Positions 53,716 through 63,122 of a stretch of DNA of 64,000 bases are shown here, piece after piece. The number at the start of each line of letters is the position of its first letter. Position 1 is the first letter of the stretch. The stretch spans positions 32,418 through 96,417 of the forward strand of contig JABABI010000019.1 of assembly GCA_014238335.1 (NCBI GenBank). Reading direction: 5' to 3'. The position numbers and the translations under genes are program-made. Under the pieces are notes generated by a model. The model saw only the letters and a program-made list of their open reading frames with translations. It ran no database searches and had not been told where the DNA came from. The stretch is from Fuerstiella sp. (GTDB taxonomy: Bacteria; Planctomycetota; Planctomycetia; Planctomycetales; Planctomycetaceae).

Positions 53716-55092
53716 ATGGCGAGCCAATCGTCTGATCTGCGAGGTCAAAGAGTGCCGGACCCATCCTTTCTGAGTAAATCTATCCTGATCGTCGAAGACG
53801 AAGACATCATCCGCGAGACGCTGTCGGAATTTCTGACCGGCGAGGGCTTCGATGTCGAAGCTGCAGCGAATGCGGCAGATGCCCTGAAGCTCGTTCGGGA
53901 GCGGGACTTTGACGTCGGAATATGTGATGTGCAGCTGCCGGATGCTGACGGCGTGCAGTTGATGCGACGCCTGCACCGCCTGAATCCAGGCATGTTCGTC
54001 CTAATTATCTCGGCCTATGCCACCGTGGAAAACGCAGTTGGCGCATTTACCGCAGGTGCCTTTGACTACCTTGTTAAACCGGTCATTTTTGATGAATTGG
54101 TTAATCGTCTGAAGCGACTATTTCAGTTCCAGGATCTGTATCTGGAAAATCAGCGGCTGCGGAAGGATCTGGATCGCCGCGCTGGATTCGACCAGATTAT
54201 GGGCAGCAGCCGCGTGCTGCAGGACACTCTGAACACGATTCGCAAAGTTGCTGCCACGAATTCCAACGTGCTGCTGGTTGGTGAAACGGGCACCGGCAAA
54301 GAACTTTTTGCTCGGGAGATTCACACGGCTGGTCCGAACAACGATGAGAAATTTCTGGCCGTCAACTGCGGCACTCGCCCTGTGGAATTGCTGGAAGCAC
54401 AGCTGTTTGGCATGGAAGGTGGTCAGCCGGGACTGTTCCGAACCGCTGGCACAGGCACCGTTTTCCTTGATGAAATTGCACAACTGCCGCTGGGGACTCA
54501 GTCGGAACTTCTGCGGGCGATTGAGTATCAGGAAATCACTCCGGCCGGAGCTTCGGAGACGGTGAACGTGACGGCGCGAATTATTGCCGCCACCTCACGA
54601 GATCTGATGCGCGAAGTCACCGACGAGAACTTTCAGGAGGATCTCTTCTACCGCCTGGACGGCGTTAAGATCCGCATCCCTCCGCTCCGGGAAAGACTGG
54701 ACGATATTCCGGAACTGGTCGAATACTTCATGACGCGGCATTCCGAAGCGATGGGCAAACGGGTTACCGGAGCCTCCAGTGAAACGATTCGGACCTTGAT
54801 GGCCGCACACTGGAAAGGCAATGTTCGACAACTTGACAACGCGATCGAACGAGCCGTCATGATGTGCGAAGGCGACGAGATTCAGCCTTCGGATCTTCCC
54901 CCGGATTTGCTTGGCCTGGGCACCAGCCTGCCGGACACGGACGATCTTCGTTCTGCCCTGCGACACTACGAACGACTGCATATCACGCGCGTTCTGAAGC
55001 AGTGTCCGGACAAGAAAGAAGCGGCTAAACGTCTGAAGCTGGGGCTCTCGAGTCTGTATCGAAAAATCGAAGAGCTCAAGATCGAACTGTAA
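53716..55092 (+). CDS. NtrC-type response regulator lacking GAFTGA
   Basis: Receiver-AAA+-Fis protein, 458 aa from ATG 53716; the frame is open to 53494. Receiver domain residues 20-135 with acidic pocket EDED, phospho-acceptor D71, and K121. AAA+ domain with Walker A GETGTGKE (189-196) and Walker B TVFLDEI; arginine-finger region FYRLDGVKIRIPPLRER. The sigma-54-contacting GAFTGA loop is missing: after ELLEAQLFGMEGG the sequence goes directly to QPGLFRTAGTGTVFLDE. A Fis-type HTH closes the protein (VLKQCPDKKEAAKRLKLGLS). Without the loop it may not remodel sigma-54 holoenzyme. No cognate histidine kinase is adjacent. Confidence 0.92.
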   Translation: MASQSSDLRGQRVPDPSFLSKSILIVEDEDIIRETLSEFLTGEGFDVEAAANAADALKLVRERDFDVGICDVQLPDADGVQLMRRLHRLNPGMFVLIISAYATVENAVGAFTAGAFDYLVKPVIFDELVNRLKRLFQFQDLYLENQRLRKDLDRRAGFDQIMGSSRVLQDTLNTIRKVAATNSNVLLVGETGTGKELFAREIHTAGPNNDEKFLAVNCGTRPVELLEAQLFGMEGGQPGLFRTAGTGTVFLDEIAQLPLGTQSELLRAIEYQEITPAGASETVNVTARIIAATSRDLMREVTDENFQEDLFYRLDGVKIRIPPLRERLDDIPELVEYFMTRHSEAMGKRVTGASSETIRTLMAAHWKGNVRQLDNAIERAVMMCEGDEIQPSDLPPDLLGLGTSLPDTDDLRSALRHYERLHITRVLKQCPDKKEAAKRLKLGLSSLYRKIEELKIEL

Positions 55093-55226
55093 CACTCGAA
55101 GGACGTTCTTCATCGCGTCCGCCGTGGCGGGTACTGTCATGGTACGCGGGGTCTGAGTCGCGTTTTCAGAACCAGGGGGTGGTGTTGTGTTTCCCGCCCC
55201 ACTTGTGTGATGTTGAACAGCCAAAC

Positions 55227-55655
55227 ATGAACGTTAACGAAATTAAAGCGTGCATTCCGCATCGATCGCCGTTTCTGTGGCTGGATGAGGTCACAGAGAT
55301 TTCTGAGGACCGCATCGTGGCAACCACGCACCTGTCGCCGGATCTGCCCGTTTTTCAGGGGCACTATCCTGACTTTCCGGTGTTCCCGGGCGTGCTGCAG
55401 TGCGAAGCCTGTTTTCAGGCAGGTGCTGTGCTGATCTCCAAACAGATCACCCTCGACGACGCGATGGTCCCCGTCGTGACCCGTCAGAATAACACGCAGT
55501 TCCGCCGTTTGATCCGTCCCGGCGAGACGATTCAGCTGGAAGTTGAGTTGACCGAACGTCTTTCGAATGCCTTTTACCTGAAAGGGCGAGTCACCGTCGG
55601 CGGAAAAGTCACGGCTCGGCTGGAATTCGTCTGCACAATGACAGCGGTTGAATAA
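55227..55655 (+). CDS. FabZ-like hotdog-fold dehydratase
   Basis: Probable (3R)-hydroxyacyl-ACP dehydratase or related hotdog protein, 142 aa from ATG 55227. IPHRSPFLWLDEV and GHYPDFPVFPGVLQCEACFQ match the FabZ motifs; catalytic candidates are H46 and E60. FYLKGRVTVGGKVTARLEF is the last strand pair. Conserved catalytic pair suggests activity. It is alone, not with lpxA/lpxD or fab genes, so a paralogue with a special role is possible. It is 134 bp past the regulator gene on +. Confidence 0.85.
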   Translation: MNVNEIKACIPHRSPFLWLDEVTEISEDRIVATTHLSPDLPVFQGHYPDFPVFPGVLQCEACFQAGAVLISKQITLDDAMVPVVTRQNNTQFRRLIRPGETIQLEVELTERLSNAFYLKGRVTVGGKVTARLEFVCTMTAVE

Positions 55656-55770
55656 CGCACAGCGTCTGGTCGTCCCTTTGACCACCCGGCGGGGCGTCAA
55701 AGGTCTCCATTATCAACCAGGTCGCATCGTAGTCATGCGACCTCTCTTCACGCCTGCGAATAACGTCTGG

Positions 55771-57696
55771 TCACAGACCGAACAGCGTGTCGCGTGCCGT
55801 ATCCTGACGCAACAATTTGGCCCGTCCGAGATAATGTTGTTTTTCGGCTGCCTGCTGCATGCGACGCAGAGGCCTCGAAAAGTCTCCGCGAGTTTCAAGA
55901 TCGTCCTCGGCATCACGGCGAATCGTAGCGCCCAGCCATTTTCCGAACCGCTTTAGCAAGGTGTCTTCCGCTGACACGAATGTCTGAGCCGCACCGGGCT
56001 GTCCCTGTCGGCCACATCGACCGATCAGTTGACGGTCCATGCGACCGGACAACTGACATTCGGCGACGATCACATGCAGCCCGCCCAGGGCCAGTGCATA
56101 CTCCGGAACTTTGATATCCGTGCCACGTCCCGCCAGATTCGTGGCGATCGTAATCGCTCCGCGTTCACCGGCGTGGGCGACGATCTCTGCTTCTTCGGCG
56201 TTCTGCAGGCCGTTCAGCAATTGAAACGACAGCCCCTTCTCACTCAGCAGCTCACCGATAATGTCGCTGTCTGAAATTGACTGCGTTCCAACGAGTACGG
56301 GCTGCCGGGTGGCATGAATTCGCGCAATGTCCTCCACAATCGCCTTGTGTTTTGCCTTTGGAGTCGCAAAGAATCGACTGGGCAGGATTCGTCGGACGGA
56401 TGGAAGGTTCTGAGGAATCTCTGTGACTTTACAGCGGTACACATACTGGAACTCAGCTTCACATCCGACCGCTGTGCCCGTCATACCGCACAGATTCCGG
56501 TACTGCCGAAAAAATCGTTGTCGAGTAATTTGTGCAAGCGACTCTTTTTCAGGTGTGACGACCAGGCCCTCGAGAGCTTCGATAGCCTGATGCAGACCGT
56601 CCTGCCATGCGCGATCTTCCAGAATTCTGCCAGTCGTTTCATCGACGATCCGAACTTCATTGCCGGCAACCACGTAATGAACGTTCCGACGAAAAACGTG
56701 AAGCGCCCGCAGCGCCTGTTCGACGTATGCCGTCCAGGGTCTCAGCAACACCGATGCAGGAATGGCGATGTCATCGTCATAACATCGATTCCGTCCTTCC
56801 TTCATAAGTCCAATGTGTCCGGTCGAAACGTCCCAACGATAATGAACGTCCTCGGCCAGGACTTTCGCAACCTCCCGCGCAGCAAGATGAGCATCCAGGT
56901 CCGGCGCTGTCCCTTTGCCCGCCAGGCTGAGAACGAGCGGAGAGCCCGCGTCGTCAACCAGAACGCTGTCTGCTTCATCGACGACTCCGAACAGAAGGCC
57001 CCGCTGCATCGTCAGTCGTTCCTGGCTGCCACCGGAACTGAGATCTCGCAATAAACGGTCACCCAACGGACGACGCGCGTCAGCTCGCAGAGTCAGCTGG
57101 TCTCGCAGATAGTCAAATCCGAACTCGTGACCGGTTCCGTATGTCACATCGCAGTCGTAGGCAATACGTTTTTCGTTCGGTTGCCCCTGTTCAGGCGTCA
57201 GTCCCACCGTCATACCCAGACTGGTAAGGCATGAACCGGCAGTCGCGGCATCTCGTTTGGCGAGGTAGGTATTTGGTGTCATTACATGCACTCCGCGGCC
57301 AGCCAGTGCCAGGTGTGCGGCTGTTGTGACCGCGACAAATGTCTTGCCCTCACCGGTCTGCATTTGAGTAATATGACCACGGGCCAGTTGGATCACCGCC
57401 AGCAACTGAACATCGTACAGCTCAATTCTGTGGCCGCGTCGCACGGCCTCGGTCGCCAGAGCGATTCCAGCGACAAGCAGTTCCGGGGCGTCATGGTCCG
57501 CTCCGGCTGACAGTTCACGTCGAAGGCTCTCGGCTTCGCGCTGCAGTTCTGACTCACGGCAGGCGGAAAGAGTGCGCGACAGAGCGCGAATGTGCGGAAT
57601 CAGGTGACCCGGATCCCAGACACGGTTCCGTAATCGCTTTAGTTTCGTGTTTTTTGTGATAGCCTCAGACATCTCAGTAGCCGACGATTCGGTCAA
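55771..57696 (-). CDS. Truncated SecA-like translocase ATPase
   Basis: SecA paralogue of 641 aa against about 900 for housekeeping SecA. It has NBD1 with Walker A MQTGEGKT (112-119), YGTGHEFGFDYLRDQ, DEAD-type VVDEADSVLVDD (240-249), a preprotein-binding region, and NBD2 with TIATNLAGRGTDIKVP and LIGRCGRQGQPG. It ends soon after the beginning of the helical scaffold (EKQHYLGRAKLLRQD), so most of the scaffold, the wing domain and the C-terminal zinc tail are missing. Its ATG overlaps the stop of the TolC-like gene by 4 bp, making it the downstream gene of a translationally coupled pair. Probably a specialised secretion or assembly ATPase. Confidence 0.9.
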   Translation of the reverse strand: MTESSATEMSEAITKNTKLKRLRNRVWDPGHLIPHIRALSRTLSACRESELQREAESLRRELSAGADHDAPELLVAGIALATEAVRRGHRIELYDVQLLAVIQLARGHITQMQTGEGKTFVAVTTAAHLALAGRGVHVMTPNTYLAKRDAATAGSCLTSLGMTVGLTPEQGQPNEKRIAYDCDVTYGTGHEFGFDYLRDQLTLRADARRPLGDRLLRDLSSGGSQERLTMQRGLLFGVVDEADSVLVDDAGSPLVLSLAGKGTAPDLDAHLAAREVAKVLAEDVHYRWDVSTGHIGLMKEGRNRCYDDDIAIPASVLLRPWTAYVEQALRALHVFRRNVHYVVAGNEVRIVDETTGRILEDRAWQDGLHQAIEALEGLVVTPEKESLAQITRQRFFRQYRNLCGMTGTAVGCEAEFQYVYRCKVTEIPQNLPSVRRILPSRFFATPKAKHKAIVEDIARIHATRQPVLVGTQSISDSDIIGELLSEKGLSFQLLNGLQNAEEAEIVAHAGERGAITIATNLAGRGTDIKVPEYALALGGLHVIVAECQLSGRMDRQLIGRCGRQGQPGAAQTFVSAEDTLLKRFGKWLGATIRRDAEDDLETRGDFSRPLRRMQQAAEKQHYLGRAKLLRQDTARDTLFGL

Positions 57697-60644
57697 AACG
57701 TGTGTCCGCCGACACGCCGTGACTTTGTTGATGGTGCAGGCTTTGCTCCGTTTGATGTTGTGGCCGCGTTCCGGCTGCTGTTACCTATTTCAGGAATGAC
57801 AGCTTCTTCTGAGCGGCCGACGTTCGTTGATGTTTGAGGTGTCAGCGTTCGCGGCACATTTGCTTCCACAGGCAGGCCGTCAGCATTGTCGGAAAAATTC
57901 TTTGAATCCGCGTTTGCCGAGCGACCGTTGACGGCCGCATCCAGTCGGTCCGACATCCACTGCTGTTCGGACGACTTAACAGTTGGGCTGGAATTCCTCG
58001 ATCGCAGCAGAACTCCGATTTCCTTTTTCAGTTTTACGATGGCGACGGCATGGTCGACCAGTGCCTGGACGAATCCTGCCTCTTCATCCGCCAGACGTTC
58101 AAACGAGTCCAGCAGGTCCTCGAGTAACAGCGTTGCGGAATCTTTAACCATCGGCAGCACATCGAATCGATCCCGCAGATAGGCCGTCTCATTCTCCGCC
58201 GCAGACATCGCTTGAAAACGACTCTGCATTTCAGAATAGGCTGTCGCGACTTCACGGTTGGCAATTTCCACGTCGGTGAGTGACTTCTCTACCGATGCAC
58301 GAAAGACGTTGACGGACCGCTTCAGCTCCCATTGACGCTGTTCATATTTCGCCTGTGCCGCCCGGTTGCCGAGCGGGATTTCAAATTCCAGGCCAACCGT
58401 AACTCCAGGTCGATTATTCCGGAACTGCTCTCTGTAGGATCTTCCGACATTTGATCCACCGGTCAGGTCAGATACGTAGGACTCCACCAGAAAATCCAGT
58501 CGTGGCAACAGTTCCGTGCGGCTCACACCCAGGCGAACTCCGGACGCCCGCATTTTGCGAATGGCTGCTGAAATGTCGGGGCGATTCACCAAAGCCGTGT
58601 GCAGAACACCGCGAAGGTCTGTGTTTTCTGTCACCATTCCGGGGGATTCGACGGGAGTCAGTTCTGTGGGACCACCGTTCAGCATGTCCGGAGAATTGAC
58701 CAGCAGCCGCAACTGTGCCTCCGCATCCCGCACACGGGCCACTGTCCTTTGGATTCCGGTCTGAGACCGCGCGACCGCTGCTTTTGCCCGCAGGATCTGA
58801 CGAGGTATGGTGTCCACCTGATTGCGACCCTCAAGTGTTGTCAGCACTTGGCGCGACGAACGAAACAGCTTCTGCCGCTGCAGAAACTCGGCCCTTGCGC
58901 GATACAGTGTCCAGTAAGCTTCGGTGACTTTAATCAGGTGGTCCTGAAGTGCGTCAACAACTTCATCTTCAGACGAATTTGCCTGAATCCGTGCCAGTAC
59001 GATTTCACTCTCGTTGTATGTACGTCCCGCTCCGTCCAGCAGAGGCTGTCGATAACTGAGTTCAAAACGAGCGGTGCCCTGGTTGTTGGGAACAAAAAAG
59101 CTTGAATTCTGGTTTTCGTGTCCAATGTTCTGTGCGATTCGCAGCTCTCCACCGTGCAGGTTCTTTTGCCGGACACCACTCGTGCCCACTGCTTTTCGTG
59201 TCATCAGCCGTGTTGCACCGTTGGCGGTTGTCAGCGTGTTCCCGATGGGGTCACTCAGATCGTCGTATGTCGCTTCCAGAAACGCGGTCCAGTCGAACTT
59301 GGCTGATTCCTGAGTGACAACTCGGTACTGAACCTCGGGCTCTGTCTGAATTGCGCTGACCTGCGGTGAGTACAGCATTGCGTCCTGCAGAAGCTTGCTC
59401 ACATCGACATCCACGGAAGTTTTCGCCAGGCCGGTTGATTTTCGAACTGTGGCATCCCACCACGGTCGGAACCCCGGCGGCAACTCGGTGAGTGGCGGTA
59501 TTATCGCGGACAACGTCGGTGAACCAGCCGCCTGGTCGGCTCGAGCGGCGTACGGTGACATCCAGAAGTCTGCGTCATTTTCGATCGTCGCTCGGTAACC
59601 GGACGTTCCGGGAGTCGGTCCAAAGTACGAATGGCCCCAGTGCGACCCTGACTGCTGTTCGACTGGTAAGCTGGCCGGAAGGTCCACATCCTGAAACGAA
59701 TGATGCGGTACAGAACTCCGCTTCCTGTGTTTCTGAGGAACCGCAGGAAGTTCTGGCACGCCGAGAATTGGCGATTTGTCGGCGGCGGCAGGTTCGTCGG
59801 ACACATTGGCAGACGTTGTCGCTGACAAACTGTCCTGGTCATGACCGACCGGTATCGTCAACTTGAGCGATTCAGAAGTTTCAGCAGTCGGCGGAGTGTT
59901 GCTGGCCGCAGTTAACGGCTCAACATCCGATTCAGCAGCACCCGGAATTGGCGCAGCTATCGGTTTTCTACTTGCTTCAGGAACAGCTTCCGGAGGCTCA
60001 ACAATTTGATTCCGATCAGATTTGTTGTCGGTGGCAGCAGCGTCTGCTTTGGACGCGCCAGTGAGAACTTTGCGGGCAGACTGCGGTACCAGAGACCTTG
60101 ACAACGTATTCTGATCCACTGCACGTGCATCCGTCGCCACTTCAACGTCCGGATGATTCAGGGCAGGCAGAGATGCCAGAACTTTTTGTGAGGAAATCGT
60201 TTTTACGGGAATTCTCGATGACGGCTGGCGTACCGGATTGCGGGGAGACGGCTGCTGAATTGTCAGCGGTGGTGTCGTAAAGACACGTCGAGACCGTCCA
60301 ATTCGTTGTTCGCCGGGGTGAACAGTCCGAGGCCGAATGACAGGGCCGGTGACACGCGAAAAACGCGAAAACTTCTGCCGTGAAACAATCTGAAGGCCCG
60401 GGTAGGGCTGATCGCCGCTGGTGTGAATGTGGGTCGGGCGAAGTTGCGGTGGGCGAAGTTTAACCGAGATTGGAGGGTTTCCGCTGTCAGGCGCAGCGAT
60501 CACATCATCGTGTCTGGCGCTGGTGCAGTAATACAACGTTAGCACGACGGTCACGACGACCGCCGCGTGCAACTGCGTCCCCAACGAACGGATTCTAAGC
60601 CCACGACGGAAAGTGCTGGCATCTAAATTGGAACTTCCGGACAT
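57693..60644 (-). CDS. TolC-like outer-membrane efflux protein with long N-terminal extension
   Basis: Outer-membrane channel family protein, 983 aa. A single hydrophobic segment (LHAAVVVTVVLTLYY, about 26-40) precedes about 370 residues of Pro/Ser/Ala-rich, low-complexity sequence. The TolC core starts near residue 425 (VDVDVSKLLQDAMLYSPQV) and shows the two coiled hairpin repeats: LDGAGRTYNESEIVLARIQA with ITEAYW-type helix VTEAYWTLYRARAEFLQRQK, then VGLEFEIPLGNRAAQAKYEQ and EIANREVATAYSEMQSRFQA. About 100 polar residues follow the core. It is coupled with the SecA-like gene. No HlyD-type adaptor or ABC transporter is in the window. Confidence 0.88.
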   Translation of the reverse strand: MSGSSNLDASTFRRGLRIRSLGTQLHAAVVVTVVLTLYYCTSARHDDVIAAPDSGNPPISVKLRPPQLRPTHIHTSGDQPYPGLQIVSRQKFSRFSRVTGPVIRPRTVHPGEQRIGRSRRVFTTPPLTIQQPSPRNPVRQPSSRIPVKTISSQKVLASLPALNHPDVEVATDARAVDQNTLSRSLVPQSARKVLTGASKADAAATDNKSDRNQIVEPPEAVPEASRKPIAAPIPGAAESDVEPLTAASNTPPTAETSESLKLTIPVGHDQDSLSATTSANVSDEPAAADKSPILGVPELPAVPQKHRKRSSVPHHSFQDVDLPASLPVEQQSGSHWGHSYFGPTPGTSGYRATIENDADFWMSPYAARADQAAGSPTLSAIIPPLTELPPGFRPWWDATVRKSTGLAKTSVDVDVSKLLQDAMLYSPQVSAIQTEPEVQYRVVTQESAKFDWTAFLEATYDDLSDPIGNTLTTANGATRLMTRKAVGTSGVRQKNLHGGELRIAQNIGHENQNSSFFVPNNQGTARFELSYRQPLLDGAGRTYNESEIVLARIQANSSEDEVVDALQDHLIKVTEAYWTLYRARAEFLQRQKLFRSSRQVLTTLEGRNQVDTIPRQILRAKAAVARSQTGIQRTVARVRDAEAQLRLLVNSPDMLNGGPTELTPVESPGMVTENTDLRGVLHTALVNRPDISAAIRKMRASGVRLGVSRTELLPRLDFLVESYVSDLTGGSNVGRSYREQFRNNRPGVTVGLEFEIPLGNRAAQAKYEQRQWELKRSVNVFRASVEKSLTDVEIANREVATAYSEMQSRFQAMSAAENETAYLRDRFDVLPMVKDSATLLLEDLLDSFERLADEEAGFVQALVDHAVAIVKLKKEIGVLLRSRNSSPTVKSSEQQWMSDRLDAAVNGRSANADSKNFSDNADGLPVEANVPRTLTPQTSTNVGRSEEAVIPEIGNSSRNAATTSNGAKPAPSTKSRRVGGHTF

Positions 60645-61108
60645 TGTGCAACTTCAGGTCGGTAGTGGGACTGCCCATCAAAACCCTCAGTTCGACATTC
60701 GTCACAATTGATTCAGTCGGAACAACAAATCCCGATCGTCTCAGCTGTTGAATCCCGGATCAAAATTAAGGTCTTCCCGGTTTCCCCAGTCTACCAGAGC
60801 GACGGGCGAAATTTTTCATAATCCGTGACTCAACGGACTTCGGGACGAAAGGCGAATGCATTGTGAGATCTTCCGGATTGTGATGAAACCGTGAGGTCGA
60901 CGGCACTGTCGCGTGTGTGTTCAGTGTTTGCCACGGCACGTTCTTGTCTCATTTGCAAACCAGCAGGGCATGGTGGATAACAGCTTTCCGATGCACCAGC
61001 AAAAATTGCCGCTGATCATACAGACTGCCCTCAGCTGCCTCGGTCTCGGGGCAAAGCTGGCAGGTGCCGGTGTCTGTTTGGCGCCAAAATCTACTACTGG
61101 ATACTTAG
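60645..61108. other. Divergent intergenic region
   Basis: This 464-bp gap lies between the TolC-like and sulfatase genes and must hold both promoters. A + frame runs through it (60913-61248) but has no signal or motif. No hairpin or repeat was recognised. Confidence 0.4.
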
Positions 61109-62446
61109 ATGACTCCGCTGATTTGCCACGTCATTCGACACGCTGCGACGCCTCGTATCTGGTGTCTCGTGCTATGCGGGCTCACTGTGGACAACGGCAC
61201 ATTTTTTGCCAGCGAAGCCAGTCGAAACGTCGTGCTGATCATGGCTGACGATTCTGCCGTCGACAACTACAGCTGCTACGGCAGCGCCTATTTTGCGACG
61301 CCTCGAATTGATAAACTCGCTCGCACCGGGGCGAAATTCAATCACTGCTATTCGGAACCGGTTTGTACAGCAAGTCGAGTGAAAATCATGACTGGTCGCG
61401 ACGGGTATCGAAACTACGTCCGTTGCGGCACTCTGGATCGCAGTGAAACGACCTTCGGCACAATGCTGAAAGATGCGGGGTACGCGACAGCAGTTGCCGG
61501 GAAGTGGCAGTTACAAGGGGCGCCGAATGGTTCGCTGGCCCCGGTCTGCGGATTCGACTCGTATTGTCTGTGGAACTACCCCGGAACAGAGCGTTCGCGA
61601 TTCTGGAATCCCAGCATCATGCAGAACGGAACTTTGTTGAAAACGACTGAGCGTGACTATGGCCCGGACATCTTTCTGAAATTCGTGACGGACTTTATTC
61701 ACCAGAACAAGGACCGACCGTTTTTCGTCTACTACCCAATGGTGCGGGTCCACGCGCCGTACGTCCGAACACCGGATTCAGCCGACGGTAAGGCTGTGAG
61801 TCTCGCCCTGTTTCGAGAAATGACGGCCTATGCTGATAAGTGCGTCGGTCGTCTTGTCGACGCTCTGGAGAAGAACGGACTCCGGCAAAAAACCGTGGTC
61901 ATCTATACCACGGACAACGGCACCGGACGATCTCTGACGTATCCATTCGCAGAGCAGCCGCGTAAGGGAGAAAAAGCCTACGCTACTGATGGTGGCACTC
62001 ATGCACCGCTGGTCGTGAATTGTCCAGGACTCGTTCCAGCTGGCACTGTGAGCGATGACCTTGTCGATTTTTCAGACTTCCTGCCGACACTGGCGGAAAT
62101 GACAGGTGCCGCCGTGCCGGACGTGGAGCTCGACGGTCGCAGTTTCTGGCCACAGTGTGTTAGGCAGAAAGGAAGTCCTCCACAGTGGATCCGTCAGTAT
62201 TACTATCCGAAGTTTGGCCCGGCTGCAGAGAAACACGGACAGAGTGTCAATGGCCGTGAAATCGTCTGGGCTCAGAACCAGCGCTACAAACTTTACAAAG
62301 ACAACTCATTCTTTGCCGTTGCCGATCGATACGAAACGACTTCGATCGAGCCTGGTACGGGCGGCGACGACGCCGAATCGTGTCGCCGGCTTTTACGCGC
62401 AGCGCTGGACGGACTTCCCTCGAAAGCAGCCATGCTTGATCCGTAG
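61109..62446 (+). CDS. Sulfatase with CxAxR formylglycine motif
   Basis: Sulfatase family hydrolase, 445 aa. The opening (MTPLICHVIRHAATPRIWCL then VLCGLTVDNGTFFASEAS) may be a long signal peptide. VVLIMADDSAVDNYSCYG carries the metal Asp pair, and the nucleophile motif is C86-T-A-S-R90 in PVCTASRVKIMTGR, the accepted C-x-A-x-R variant. Further blocks are GKWQLQG, PFFVYYPMVRVHAPYV, IYTTDNGTG and GGTHAPLVVNCPG. Clearly a separate subfamily from the other two sulfatases. It stands alone on +, divergent from the TolC/SecA operon. Confidence 0.92.
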   Translation: MTPLICHVIRHAATPRIWCLVLCGLTVDNGTFFASEASRNVVLIMADDSAVDNYSCYGSAYFATPRIDKLARTGAKFNHCYSEPVCTASRVKIMTGRDGYRNYVRCGTLDRSETTFGTMLKDAGYATAVAGKWQLQGAPNGSLAPVCGFDSYCLWNYPGTERSRFWNPSIMQNGTLLKTTERDYGPDIFLKFVTDFIHQNKDRPFFVYYPMVRVHAPYVRTPDSADGKAVSLALFREMTAYADKCVGRLVDALEKNGLRQKTVVIYTTDNGTGRSLTYPFAEQPRKGEKAYATDGGTHAPLVVNCPGLVPAGTVSDDLVDFSDFLPTLAEMTGAAVPDVELDGRSFWPQCVRQKGSPPQWIRQYYYPKFGPAAEKHGQSVNGREIVWAQNQRYKLYKDNSFFAVADRYETTSIEPGTGGDDAESCRRLLRAALDGLPSKAAMLDP

Positions 62447-62511
62447 TTCCGGGACAGCTGCGAACGGCGACGCCCTTCGCAGCAGGTGACCGGTTCGCTA
62501 TGCATCCGGAA

Positions 62512-62540
62512 TTGACGTACCATGGTCGTCATACCATAAC
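62512..62540 (+). promoter_or_regulatory. Candidate sigma-70 promoter
   Basis: TTGACG, a 17-bp spacer and CATAAC end 62 bp before the ATG of the small membrane protein. The -35 and spacing are good, the -10 is 4 of 6. Planctomycete consensus is poorly defined, so this is tentative. Confidence 0.3.
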
Positions 62541-62602
62541 AGCGACAGAATGTTCCCGCGAGGTCTCTCCGGTACATGCGAAACTCAAAGTGAAAGATTG
62601 AG

Positions 62603-63070
62603 ATGTCAGAGCAGAATCCATTCGCGGTAAGCGAACATACCAGTGGAGGACATTATGCGGACGCGGATCCCCATCTTGACCCCTCGTTCCGCCAGCTGAT
62701 TCAATTACTGACAGAGACGCGGCCATGGGTGAGACTGATTGGGGTTCTGATGCTCATTGGTGCGGCGTTGATGCTCATCGGTGGCGGTTTCCTGTTGCTG
62801 GCAATGGTCACGGGAGGCGGCGCCGGTTCGGTTGGCATGATGGGCGCTATCTATCTGCCGTTTGCATTTCTGTACATATACCCCGCGGTGTGCCTGATGA
62901 AGTACGCCTCATCAATCACAGAAGCATCGGTCACGGGGCGCATGGTCCATGTCAATGAGGCGATTCTGCAGCAGAAAAAATTCTGGCGTTTCTGTGGCAT
63001 TGTGGCTGCGATCATCCTTGGGATTTATGCCGTGATGTTAATCGTGCTCGTTCTGGGAATTGTAAGCTGA
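62603..63070 (+). CDS. Small membrane protein (DUF5362-like)
   Basis: Inner-membrane protein, 155 aa. A 35-residue polar N-terminus (MSEQNPFAVSEHTSGGHYAD) precedes about four hydrophobic segments: LIGVLMLIGAALMLIGGGFL with LLLAMVTGG, MMGAIYLPFAFLYIYPAVCL, and IVAAIILGIYAVMLIVLVLG. The Lys-rich turn between the third and fourth (ILQQKKFWRFCG) and overall size fit DUF5362-type proteins, a tentative match. Function unknown. Confidence 0.75.
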   Translation: MSEQNPFAVSEHTSGGHYADADPHLDPSFRQLIQLLTETRPWVRLIGVLMLIGAALMLIGGGFLLLAMVTGGGAGSVGMMGAIYLPFAFLYIYPAVCLMKYASSITEASVTGRMVHVNEAILQQKKFWRFCGIVAAIILGIYAVMLIVLVLGIVS

Positions 63071-63122
63071 TTCTTGGCGAAGGCGTGTTCCGGGCGAATG
63101 ATCCTATTCTGTCGGTCGCGTG

